Shown here: one piece after another, positions 15,081 through 21,031 of the stretch
Layout of the letters: each line of letters starts with the position of its first letter
How positions within the stretch are numbered: position 1 is the first letter of the stretch
Origin: a virus
Reading direction: 5' to 3' (one strand)
Length of the DNA: 21,031 bases
IMG/VR virus record: IMGVR_UViG_3300042197_002346
Location: 1-21,031 of that record
Translations under genes and position numbers: made by a program
Notes under the pieces: model-generated
Database searches by the model: none
Seen by the model: the letters and a program-made list of their open reading frames with translations, nothing else
What the model was told of the DNA's origin: nothing

Positions 15081-15965
15081 ATGAGCGTGCACAGTTGGCG
15101 GGAACTGGCACGGACGGTGACGCACCTTATTGGTGAGTCGCCAGAGTTTGAGCGGCGCTTTGTGGTGACGCTGAATGATGCAGACACATCGTCCACGACG
15201 GTGATTGCCGCCGTTGGCGCTCAGCATGGGGCCTCCCATCCTGAGATTCTTAGTGCCTCGTGCTACGAGGTTGTTGTAAATGAGCAGTATGAAGGCAATC
15301 GGTACTGGCATGAGGTTGTTGCCAAATACAAGATCCCATCTGCTGAAGAGCGAGATATTACGCTCCTTCCCTGGTTGCGGCCAGATGTGTGGAAGTTTCA
15401 AACTCAAGGCGTGTCTGTCCCGGCGTTGACGTACTACGATCAAAATGACAGTTCAACCCGCAAGCCGATGGTCAATAGTGCTGGCGACTACATCGAGGGT
15501 GTGACGGTTGATGAAGCCCAGCAAAAGATCACGATTCAGAGTAACCGCCAGCAGTTTCCATCAGCCTTGGCTGCAGCAGTCACAAACTGCGTAAACGATG
15601 CGCCCTACCTCGGTTTTGCTAGTGATTGCGTCAAGGTGCAGGGCATTGGTGGCGAGCAAGCGTCGGAGGTTATCAATGGGCAAGAGGTGAGGTACTGGAA
15701 GATTACAAGCGAGCTTCTTTGTCGACAGAGCGGATGGGCACTTTTGATCCCAGATGTGGGATTCAACTATGTCTTCGCCGGCAATCGCAAGCGCGCCTCT
15801 GTGCTCGGGCCGCCTCCAGATGAGATTGAGATTCCCTCGACCAACCCAATCGCATTGGACGGCAACGGCGGAGCCAAGGCGGATGGAGAGCTTCCGGCCA
15901 TCTTGGTGCGGCGTGTCTATAAACGGATTGCAATGGGTTCATACTTTGGATCTCCGCCGACTTAG
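15081..15965 (+). CDS. unknown tail-associated protein after the tape measure gene
   Basis: The product is 294 residues, starting two bases after the tape measure stop. It has mixed strands and helices, with motifs such as RKPMVNSAGDYIEGVTVDEA in the first half and ALAAAVTNCVNDAPYLGF in the middle, and an aromatic stretch GWALLIPDVGFNYVF. In siphoviruses this slot codes for distal tail or tail-tip proteins, so a distal-tail or baseplate-like role is likely by position. I do not recognise a family. Codons end in A or T more often than in the head genes, which hints at a separate origin or weaker selection. A strong AGGAGG follows at the stop for the next gene. Confidence 0.75.
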   Translation: MSVHSWRELARTVTHLIGESPEFERRFVVTLNDADTSSTTVIAAVGAQHGASHPEILSASCYEVVVNEQYEGNRYWHEVVAKYKIPSAEERDITLLPWLRPDVWKFQTQGVSVPALTYYDQNDSSTRKPMVNSAGDYIEGVTVDEAQQKITIQSNRQQFPSALAAAVTNCVNDAPYLGFASDCVKVQGIGGEQASEVINGQEVRYWKITSELLCRQSGWALLIPDVGFNYVFAGNRKRASVLGPPPDEIEIPSTNPIALDGNGGAKADGELPAILVRRVYKRIAMGSYFGSPPT

Positions 15966-15973
15966 GAGGATCA

Positions 15974-16342
15974 ATGCCTGACATCAGCTATAGCGTGAGC
16001 GTGAATGTGAACGCTGGTTCGTTGAGTTCTAATCTTATTGCATCAAACGTCACGAGCGATTTTGCCACGGCTGGATTTCTGGCGGTAACGCTCAGCGTCG
16101 GAACTGCCACGCAGGCGATCAGCACCACATCCGCGTCGAGCCTCGGGCTCTGCTTTGCTCGATGCTTGAATACTGTTGGCACTCACACGGTCTCGTTTGG
16201 CCGAGTAAGCGGCACAACACTCTTTGAGACTGTTCGACTGAAGGGCGGCGATGCGGCGATCCTTCGTCTAGCTCCTGGCAACTACGCTGCAAAATCAGTT
16301 GCCGAGGGTGGTCGGCTCTTGCTGCAGGTTCTCGAGGAATAG
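15974..16342 (+). CDS. small virion-associated beta-type protein
   Basis: ATG 15974 follows a near-perfect AGGAGG at 15964-15969, the strongest ribosome site in the window, so the product is probably abundant. The 122 residues are rich in Ser, Thr, Val and Ala, with SLGLCFARCLN (56-66), HTVSFGR and AAILRLAPGNYAAKS. The arrangement of an LGxxFxRxL strand, then an FxxTV(R/K)LK strand, then LRLxPGxY recurs in small proteins of phage tail regions as I recall them. No enzyme motif is visible. Its role may be an adhesin or tail-tip subunit. Confidence 0.7.
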   Translation: MPDISYSVSVNVNAGSLSSNLIASNVTSDFATAGFLAVTLSVGTATQAISTTSASSLGLCFARCLNTVGTHTVSFGRVSGTTLFETVRLKGGDAAILRLAPGNYAAKSVAEGGRLLLQVLEE

Positions 16343-16343
16343 G

Positions 16344-16685
16344 ATGAGCACGGCCCGTATTGACTTCACTCGTGGTGCCGCTGAGCGTATTGCTCGGGTC
16401 GTGCGACTTGTTGAGCAGGGTGAGCGAAATGAAACAGGGCCGCGATACGGAATTGCCCAGGACGATACCGCGGCTGGGCCACGGCTCTTCCGTATGGGCA
16501 CATTCTCAGGGCCTTGGGATAAGGGCACGAATGACACTGTCACGTTCCTGAACGTGACCAGCACGCCTAATACGGTCACTGCGGTCAATCTATTTGCGAA
16601 CGTGTCGAACACTGCATCCAGTGCTCATTGTGCAATAGCGAGGTATGGCACAGCGTGGTATCTCATTGCTGCTGAGTGCGACTGA
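16344..16685 (+). CDS. small phage protein ending in WYLIAAEC motif
   Basis: From ATG 16344, after GAGGA (16333-16337), the product is 113 residues. It has a basic helix at the start (GAAERIARVVRLVEQGERNE), a middle with a GTFSGPWDKGT turn, a TVTFLNVTST strand, then VTAVNLFANVS, and it ends AWYLIAAECD. The combined W-x-K-G and final WYLIAAEC layout reminds me of small structural proteins of environmental phages, but I cannot name a family. Position and beta-type C-terminus suggest a minor virion or tail-tip protein. The stop shares one base with the next start. Confidence 0.7.
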   Translation: MSTARIDFTRGAAERIARVVRLVEQGERNETGPRYGIAQDDTAAGPRLFRMGTFSGPWDKGTNDTVTFLNVTSTPNTVTAVNLFANVSNTASSAHCAIARYGTAWYLIAAECD

Positions 16686-17146
16686 TGTCGAACGGTTATT
16701 TGTTCGGCGTCTGCAGCGCGTGTTGCCAAGGCTGCCCCTGCTACCAGATTGACTATGATTGGACGATCATCGATTGCGATGGCAATCAGCGAACGTACAC
16801 AGGGAGCGTGCTGTTCGGCGAGAACGGCATTGTCTGCTACAGCGATCCTGACGTGGTGTCGGTTGGCATCGGCGGCGACGGGCACCTGAGTAGGCTGAGT
16901 TTCGGCGATGAGTGCAGCGGTGTGCCTGGGCTCGACGTCGAGCTCGACTTCCTGTGTGACGGCACGGTAGTGCTGGACGCGCCGCCTCTGACAGACCAGC
17001 TGCAGACAAGCCAGGCCCCATGCTGCGGCGCTGCGGAAGGTTCGTTCTTTGAGGACTTCTTCGGGGAGCAGATCATCTACATCACGTACACGCAGGTCGG
17101 CGACGAGCCATGCGACTGCACTGGGTACACGCCGGTGCTGCCATGA
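16685..17146 (+). CDS. cysteine-rich unknown phage protein
   Basis: The 153-residue protein has 13 cysteines, five of them in the first 19 residues (VCSACCQGCPC), plus PCCG and PCDC near the C-terminus. It is strongly acidic in the middle and contains beta-type stretches (YQIDYDWTIIDCDGNQRTYT at 20-39). The cysteines could bind metal, or form disulphides in the mature particle. No signal peptide is visible, which argues for a virion protein over a secreted one. The ATG at 16685 overlaps the previous stop by one base, and its own stop overlaps the next start as ATGA. Family not recognised. Confidence 0.7.
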   Translation: MSNGYLFGVCSACCQGCPCYQIDYDWTIIDCDGNQRTYTGSVLFGENGIVCYSDPDVVSVGIGGDGHLSRLSFGDECSGVPGLDVELDFLCDGTVVLDAPPLTDQLQTSQAPCCGAAEGSFFEDFFGEQIIYITYTQVGDEPCDCTGYTPVLP

Positions 17147-17433
17147 TTGTCTGCCACCGTCGTGCTCTAGAGTCACGGTGCCGTGAGCGTGGCTATACGC
17201 TCGAGCAGGTGATGCCGTGCGTGGTTTTGCAGGATGGGAACCGGTGGACGGTGGACGAGACTCACGCTGCCTACCCGCACGCCCGTCGCGGCCTGGGCGA
17301 CATGGTGGCCGCAGGACTTGCTGCCATTGGCATAACCCCTGCGCGAGTTTCAGCGGTCACTGGCAAGCCATGCAAATGTCATCGTCGCAAGCACGCTCTG
17401 AACCGCATTGGCCGGCGTTTTGGGATTGGTTGA
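17143..17433 (+). CDS. small conserved-type phage protein with Cys motifs
   Basis: The 96-residue product has an N-terminal CHRRALESRCRERGYTLEQV (4-23) leading to MPCVVLQDGNRWTVDE (24-39), and a C-terminal GKPCKCHRRKHALN (74-87). The first part, with a C...C...RGYTLEEVxPCV type sequence and an acidic WTVD, resembles a small family I recall in phage late operons; the PCxCxxRxxxLN end is another frequent phage motif. The cysteines (4, 13, 26, 77, 79) could form one metal site. Function is unknown. It is coupled to the cysteine-rich gene by ATGA overlap, suggesting joint use. Confidence 0.7.
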   Translation: MIVCHRRALESRCRERGYTLEQVMPCVVLQDGNRWTVDETHAAYPHARRGLGDMVAAGLAAIGITPARVSAVTGKPCKCHRRKHALNRIGRRFGIG

Positions 17434-17466
17434 CATGGCGGGCATAGTGCGAGCGAAAGGGATCAT

Positions 17467-17751
17467 GTGGCGGACGATCACCACATCACGATTGACGGTC
17501 GCCGCTGGCTGCTGCGGTTCACCCGGCTGCGTGGTGACGCAATGGGGTGGACGTTTTTTGACAATGCCACGAGCCCGCGCATCTTGATTGATGAGCGGCT
17601 CCGTGGCTCGCAACGCATTGAGACGATCCTCCACGAAATCGCCCATGCGGTTCTCGGGCCCACCGTCTCGGAGGAAGCGGTCACCGAGCTTGCGAGGGTG
17701 CAGCGACGCGTGCTGACAATGCTCAATGTGAGAGAGGTGACGCGTGAGTAG
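17467..17751 (+). CDS. small HExxH metalloprotease-like protein
   Basis: Start GTG 17467 follows aaaggg. The 94 residues contain ILHEIAHAVLG with HEIAH at 56-60, the zinc-binding motif of gluzincin-type peptidases, and a following helix with E69/E70 and E74 that could supply the third ligand. Layout (a short beta part with ITIDGRRWLLRF and RILIDERL, then the HExxH helix) resembles small ImmA/SprT-type domains reduced to their core. Its target is unknown; ImmA-like enzymes cut phage repressors, so a role in control is possible, but no repressor is visible here. The end overlaps the next gene by 8 bases. Confidence 0.65.
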   Translation: MADDHHITIDGRRWLLRFTRLRGDAMGWTFFDNATSPRILIDERLRGSQRIETILHEIAHAVLGPTVSEEAVTELARVQRRVLTMLNVREVTRE

Positions 17752-17992
17752 CTTGCGGGATTCCATCGTGCAGGCGGCAGCCGCGACAGAGAAGCGGTCT
17801 CGTGATTGGACTGACTCCCTGCCCGATGAAGTCAGGGCGGAACTGATGCAGATTCGTCGCGAGTGGCGAGCGGGCAGCCTCGTGGCATCCGGGCGAGGGC
17901 TTGCCGCTGCGATTGTGGCGAACTGTCGCGAGCGTGGCATCCCATGCCTCACTGTCTCGGGGGTGCGCGAATGGCTGATGCGAAAGGGCTGA
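17744..17992 (+). CDS. small helix-turn-helix-like protein
   Basis: From GTG 17744 the product has 82 residues and is mostly helical. LPDEVRAELMQIRREWRAGS (26-45) followed by GRGLAAAIVANCRERGI (50-66) and a last helix VSGVREWLMRKG (71-82) resembles the helix-turn-helix units of small phage DNA-binding proteins in which a helix, a glycine turn and a recognition helix with a WL ending follow each other. It overlaps the metallophosphoesterase gene by 22 bases. Many phage metallophosphoesterases carry a helix-turn-helix at their N-terminus, so this may be that part as a separate protein. Confidence 0.6.
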   Translation: MSSLRDSIVQAAAATEKRSRDWTDSLPDEVRAELMQIRREWRAGSLVASGRGLAAAIVANCRERGIPCLTVSGVREWLMRKG

Positions 17993-19158
17993 AGGCAGCA
18001 ATCGCGGCGAGCCTGCCGGCTGCTGGCCCGTCTGCAGCCTCGGAGCAGGTGACGCAGCGGCGTGAGGGGGACACTCTTGAAGCCCGCTCTACCTCGCGGC
18101 GCATCAAGACCGTTGAGGATCTGCTCGCCCATATTGAGGCCGACCTCGAGCGGTTTGAGGTGGCGGCATCTGAAGCGACCAAGTGGGAGGTCGGCACGAG
18201 CGACGGCGACGGCGGCACGACCGTCACCGAACTGCATCGCGTGTTCGTGCGGCTCAAGCCACGCGGCGGCCCGAGCATGATGGAGGCGGTCGCCGCGATG
18301 ATTGACGCGGCGAAGGGGGAACTACGCAGGCCCAAGGTGAAGGGCCACGGCAAGCCCAAGCCGGGGCTCTGGCAGGTTCTAGTGGTCTCCGACACTCACT
18401 TCGGGAACTACTCGTGGCATGGCACCACCGGTACGGATTGGGACTTGGCGATTGCCGAGCGAGTGGTCAGCGACGCGGCCGGCGAGCTCTTGGCGGTGGG
18501 CGACACGCACAAGCCTGCCCGGCGCACCATCGCGATGCTTGGCGACCTGTTTCACTACGACACGCCTGCGGGCACGACCACGAGCGGCACGCCACTCGAA
18601 CGTGACGGTCGGCTTCAGAAGATGCTCCAGGTGGGCACCGAGACGCTGCTAGGCATTGTGGAGCGGTCAGCCGAGACGGTGCCGACCGATGTCGTGCTCG
18701 TGCACGGCAATCATGATGAGTCGCTGTCGTGGCTGTTTCATCGCCTGCTGATTGAGAGGTTCCGCAATGACAAGCGGATCACTGTTGAGGAACGCTACAC
18801 CGGACGAAAGTACCTCTCGCATGGGCGGAACCTGTTGGGCTTCGCCCACGGTCATCGGGCCAAGCGAAAGCTTCCGCAACTCATGGCAATCGAGGCGGCG
18901 AGCGAATGGGCCCAATGCCCATACCGTGAGTACCACACTGGGCATTTTCATTCGACGGCGGCGGAGTGGTCGCGGCCTATTGAGACGCTTGATGGCGTCA
19001 TCGTGCGGACGGCCCCCTCGTTGTGCGCGAGTGATGATTGGCATCATTCCCTCGGTTTTCTGAACGCTAGACAGGCGATGGAGACTCACCTCTATGCGTT
19101 TGACGGCGGGCTTACCGCCACGCATGTAGCAGGACCGCGAAAGGATTTTGCCAAATGA
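17971..19158 (+). CDS. calcineurin-like metallophosphoesterase with phage N-terminal module
   Basis: A dinuclear metal phosphoesterase of 395 residues from ATG 17971. All motifs are present: VSDTHFG (D141, H143), MLGDLFH (D192), VHGNHDES (N247, H248, D249), GFAHGH (H293) and TGHFHS (H325, H327). Residues 44-97 (RIKTVEDLLAHIEADLERFE, then KWEV and a strand pair) match a module often found before the catalytic part in phage members of this family. The frame is open farther upstream, but those codons are in the preceding gene and yield a Cys/Arg-rich unlikely start. Substrate is unknown: DNA ends, RNA or cyclic nucleotides are all possible. ATGA overlap couples it to the next gene. Confidence 0.88.
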   Translation: MADAKGLKAAIAASLPAAGPSAASEQVTQRREGDTLEARSTSRRIKTVEDLLAHIEADLERFEVAASEATKWEVGTSDGDGGTTVTELHRVFVRLKPRGGPSMMEAVAAMIDAAKGELRRPKVKGHGKPKPGLWQVLVVSDTHFGNYSWHGTTGTDWDLAIAERVVSDAAGELLAVGDTHKPARRTIAMLGDLFHYDTPAGTTTSGTPLERDGRLQKMLQVGTETLLGIVERSAETVPTDVVLVHGNHDESLSWLFHRLLIERFRNDKRITVEERYTGRKYLSHGRNLLGFAHGHRAKRKLPQLMAIEAASEWAQCPYREYHTGHFHSTAAEWSRPIETLDGVIVRTAPSLCASDDWHHSLGFLNARQAMETHLYAFDGGLTATHVAGPRKDFAK

Positions 19159-19637
19159 CGTTGACGCTTGAGCAGTCAGTTGATGCGTTGAGGATGGCGG
19201 TGCAGGAGCGGCTGGCGAACACGCCGGCCGATGACCCTAAGATGATTGGCTACAAGATTGACCAGGGCGATCCAGAGCCGTCGTGCTGCGAGGGGCAGCG
19301 GTTCTGGGGGGACTCGCTGCTGACTGACAGGAAGCACCCGAGTAGCGTTGCGTTCCTTGAGTTGCTTCAGGAGATGCGTCGGCTGCACGAGAGCAAATCC
19401 GCCGACTATGGCAGTGAGGATGACCCGCTTGCCAACATCCGGCAGGGTGCCGACTTCGTGAACATCGAAGCATGGCGTGGCTGCATGGTGCGGATCGCCG
19501 ACAAGGTGCAGAGACTTCGCACCTACTGCCGCACGGGGCGGCTCGTGCACGAGGGGGTACGCGATACGCTGCTCGACCTGAGTGCCTATAGCCTGCTGGC
19601 TATCGTGCTGTTTGACGAGGGCCGCCGCGATGCGTAA
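19155..19637 (+). CDS. nucleotide-modification-associated / MazG-like protein
   Basis: In this 160-residue protein the C-terminal half is all-helical with a pattern I recognise from the DUF1599 / nucleotide modification associated domain 1 group: HESKSADYGSEDDPLANIRQ (78-97), MVRIADKVQRLRTYCRTGRL (111-130) and VRDTLLDLSAYSLLAIVLFD (135-154). Conserved acidic residues D116, E133, D137 and D141 resemble the metal ligands of MazG-type pyrophosphohydrolases, which act on (d)NTPs. The first 70 residues look unlike the core and contain a CC pair. Its place next to a phosphoesterase suggests nucleotide or nucleic acid processing. Substrate is not determinable. Confidence 0.72.
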   Translation: MTLTLEQSVDALRMAVQERLANTPADDPKMIGYKIDQGDPEPSCCEGQRFWGDSLLTDRKHPSSVAFLELLQEMRRLHESKSADYGSEDDPLANIRQGADFVNIEAWRGCMVRIADKVQRLRTYCRTGRLVHEGVRDTLLDLSAYSLLAIVLFDEGRRDA

Positions 19638-19749
19638 CGCGTGGGCCTGGACGTTAGGTGTGCTCTCGATTGCGTTGGCTCTGCCGGCGATGCTGTTGAT
19701 GTTCGTCTCGGAGAAGATTGGTGACTACGCCGACGAATGGATTGACTGA
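19630..19749 (+). CDS. 39-residue single-pass membrane microprotein
   Basis: ATG 19630 overlaps the previous stop by 8 bases (ATGCGTAA). The product has a short basic start (MRNAWAW), one hydrophobic segment (TLGVLSIALALPAMLLMFV, residues 8-26) and an acidic end (EKIGDYADEWID). The predicted topology is N-in, one membrane span. No family is recognised. Small holins and their regulators can look like this, but 39 residues and a single span are not enough to claim it. It overlaps the next gene by 29 bases. Confidence 0.55.
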   Translation: MRNAWAWTLGVLSIALALPAMLLMFVSEKIGDYADEWID

Positions 19750-19930
19750 CGCCTACCTTGCGGAGTGCGAGCAGCGGGCCCGCTGTTTCTCGGGAGCCTA
19801 CACGGGCACCGCGGGCACGCTTGCTGCGGATGTGATTCGGCTCCTCAAGGAACTGCGTCGGCTCAAGTGCGAGGCGGCGTATCGCGAGAATAGGCGGATG
19901 CCGGCACTGGAGCCGGTGCCTGGGGATTGA
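19721..19930 (+). CDS. small helical phage protein
   Basis: GTG 19721 has GGAGA (19710-19714) at 6 bases, better than the TTG at 19718. The product of 69 residues has a helix with LTDAYLAECEQRARC, a Gly/Ala turn, and LAADVIRLLKELRRLKCEAA as a second helix, ending in a Pro-rich tail. The DVxRLLxELRRL motif is frequent in small uncharacterised proteins from phages of GC-rich bacteria. It is the last gene before the convergent integrase. Function is unknown. Confidence 0.6.
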   Translation: MTTPTNGLTDAYLAECEQRARCFSGAYTGTAGTLAADVIRLLKELRRLKCEAAYRENRRMPALEPVPGD

Positions 19931-19945
19931 GCCGGGCGGCGGGTT

Positions 19946-19986
19946 GAGCGGCGGCCGGGTTTCTCCCTTTCCCTGAGCCGCCGCTC
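19946..19986 (+). terminator. hairpin between convergent late operon and integrase
   Basis: GAGCGGCGGC (19946-19955) is perfectly complementary to GCCGCCGCTC (19977-19986), a 10-pair stem with a 21-base pyrimidine-rich loop. It lies between two genes that converge, so it could stop transcription from both sides. U-tracts are weak on both strands, so I rate it as probable, not certain. Confidence 0.5.
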
Positions 19987-20009
19987 CCCGTCAGTCTTGA
20001 CCAGAACTG

Positions 20010-21031
20010 TCAAAGGGCATCTTCCTGCCCGGCCGACCAGCCCCCCGTGAGCCCTTGGCGGTAGGCGGCGACCATCTCGGGGGCGATGCCCGCAGCCCCC
20101 GCCAGAGCGTCGATTTGAACCCGTGGCGGGCACGGCTCCCCTCGGGCTGCGATGTCACGCCCGGCCTGCCGGCCAGCCCGCAGGGCGGCTTCGCGGGCGT
20201 CTGCGACGGGGTCAGGCGGCTCGCTCCCGATGTCGAGGTGCGGCAGCATCTCAAGGTGGCTGCGGGTCGGCTTCGCGATGGTCTGGTCAACGTAGTGAGC
20301 CTGGGTGGTGGAGGGGCTCGCGTGCCCGAGGGCTGCGGCGGCTTCCCCGAGCCCGCCGGCTGCGGCGATGTAGGACGCTGCCGCCCTGCGGAGCCCGTGG
20401 TATCCGCGACACTGGACGCCGGCCCGCCGGCAGATGGCTCGGTAGTGCGTCCAGAGATGCGTCGGCGTGCGGTCCCATCTCCACACGAGCCGGCGGTCGC
20501 CGGCATCGCGACGAAGTTCCGAGAGCCAGCGGCACGTTTCCTGCGAGATTGGACGAAGTAGGTCTTGGTGGCTGCCTTTCCGGTTCTCAGCCCGGAGCAA
20601 GATGCTCCGCTCGTGTAGGTCGACATCCCGCCACTCCACGAGCAACAACGCTCCCACGCGTTCGGCCGTCTCAAACGCGGCTCGAATCAGCGACGCGTGC
20701 CAAATGGCGGCTGGGCGGCCGTCTATGCCCCCAGGCGTCGCTAGAGCGGCCCGGAGGATGGCGGCAACCTCATGGTCGCGGTATGCCCGCGGCACCCGCC
20801 TGGGGGCTCTCAGGGGCGGCAGGACTGCGGCCGGGGCAACATCCACTCGACGAAGGCGGAACAAATGGTTCCACAACGCGGCGATGTGCGTGCGATCCTT
20901 GAGGGCGGTCGCCGCGGAGACCTTGGATTTCCTCGCCGATAGGAATCGCTGCACCGCGACGCCGGTCAGATCCGCGACCGTGGGCTCGTGGCCCAGGTGC
21001 TCCCGAAACCTCTGGAGGGACAGCCGGAACT
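20010..21031 (-). CDS. int: tyrosine recombinase (phage integrase), 5' end beyond the window
   Basis: The enzyme inserts the phage genome into the host chromosome. The frame is open without a stop to the window edge; 339 residues are visible, and the part before a GTG at 20954 still reads as the N-terminal core-binding domain (RFREHLGHEPTVADLTGVAV), so the gene starts outside. Catalytic residues, counted in the visible part, are all present: R124 (TAERVGALLL), K151 (ENRKGSHQ), H211 and R214 (YHGLRR), H236 (LGHAS) and Y246 (AHYVD). After the tyrosine about 93 residues remain, far more than usual, with an Ala/Arg-rich helix and then DALAGAAGIAPEMVAAYRQG (307-326), which looks like a helix-turn-helix. 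It converges with the late genes. Confidence 0.92.
   Translation of the reverse strand, partial: FRLSLQRFREHLGHEPTVADLTGVAVQRFLSARKSKVSAATALKDRTHIAALWNHLFRLRRVDVAPAAVLPPLRAPRRVPRAYRDHEVAAILRAALATPGGIDGRPAAIWHASLIRAAFETAERVGALLLVEWRDVDLHERSILLRAENRKGSHQDLLRPISQETCRWLSELRRDAGDRRLVWRWDRTPTHLWTHYRAICRRAGVQCRGYHGLRRAAASYIAAAGGLGEAAAALGHASPSTTQAHYVDQTIAKPTRSHLEMLPHLDIGSEPPDPVADAREAALRAGRQAGRDIAARGEPCPPRVQIDALAGAAGIAPEMVAAYRQGLTGGWSAGQEDAL

Noticed and set aside
17435-17590. Small frame starting ATG 17435 before the HExxH gene
   Set aside because: It is in another frame, overlaps the HExxH protein and has no recognisable pattern.
20055-20902. Plus-strand open frames opposite the integrase
   Set aside because: The minus-strand frame carries the full set of tyrosine recombinase catalytic residues; the plus-strand frames are its shadows.
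1-21031. tRNA genes, CRISPR arrays, insertion sequences or transposases
   Set aside because: I saw no tRNA-like cloverleaf, no regularly spaced direct repeats and no transposase motif; the only recombinase is the phage-type integrase.

Overview
This window is the structural (late) module of a temperate, tailed double-stranded DNA phage of the siphovirus type with an HK97-like capsid. It is either an integrated prophage or a phage genome fragment. The DNA is GC-rich, and bacterial Shine-Dalgarno sites with ATG, GTG and TTG starts are visible. No host gene lies in the window, so the host cannot be fixed. Several small proteins look to me like families I associate with phages of Planctomycetes and similar GC-rich environmental bacteria, but that is recollection and not a search result.

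Layout. Nearly everything reads on the + strand in one tightly packed series, many genes sharing 1-11 bases with the next. Packaging and head: terminase small subunit (86-589), terminase large subunit (522-2156), portal with extra C-terminal domains (2153-4042), prohead protease with an extra N-terminal domain (4035-5051), a small zinc ribbon (5041-5226), major capsid protein (5308-6669) and a small beta-rich, decoration-like protein (6705-7133). A GT-A type glycosyltransferase (7209-7943) follows. Strong hairpins lie just before the capsid gene and just before the glycosyltransferase gene.

Neck and tail: a small protein (7940-8182), gp6/phiE125-gp8-like connector (8139-8759), an unknown beta-rich protein (8756-9181), SPP1-type head closure protein (9178-9498), HK97-gp10-like neck protein (9498-10283), DUF3168-like tail completion protein (10280-10693), two probable tail tube-type proteins (10698-11132 and 11148-11510), tail assembly chaperones G and GT joined by a canonical GGGAAAA -1 frameshift site (11524-12191), a 964-residue tape measure protein (12184-15078), and five small to medium proteins of the tail tip or late region (15081-17433).

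Accessory block (17467-19930): a small HExxH protein, a small helix-turn-helix-like protein, a calcineurin-like metallophosphoesterase, a MazG-like nucleotide-modification-associated protein, a 39-residue membrane microprotein and a small helical protein. A hairpin at 19946-19986 separates this block from a convergent tyrosine recombinase on the minus strand (20010 to beyond the window end) that carries an unusual C-terminal extension of about 90 residues.

How they work together: TerS/TerL package DNA through the portal into a capsid matured by the protease. The neck proteins join the head to a tail whose length is set by the tape measure protein with help from the G/GT chaperones. The integrase inserts the genome into a host chromosome. 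I see no repressor, excisionase, replication gene, endolysin or clear receptor-binding fibre; these must lie outside the window or be among the unrecognised genes.
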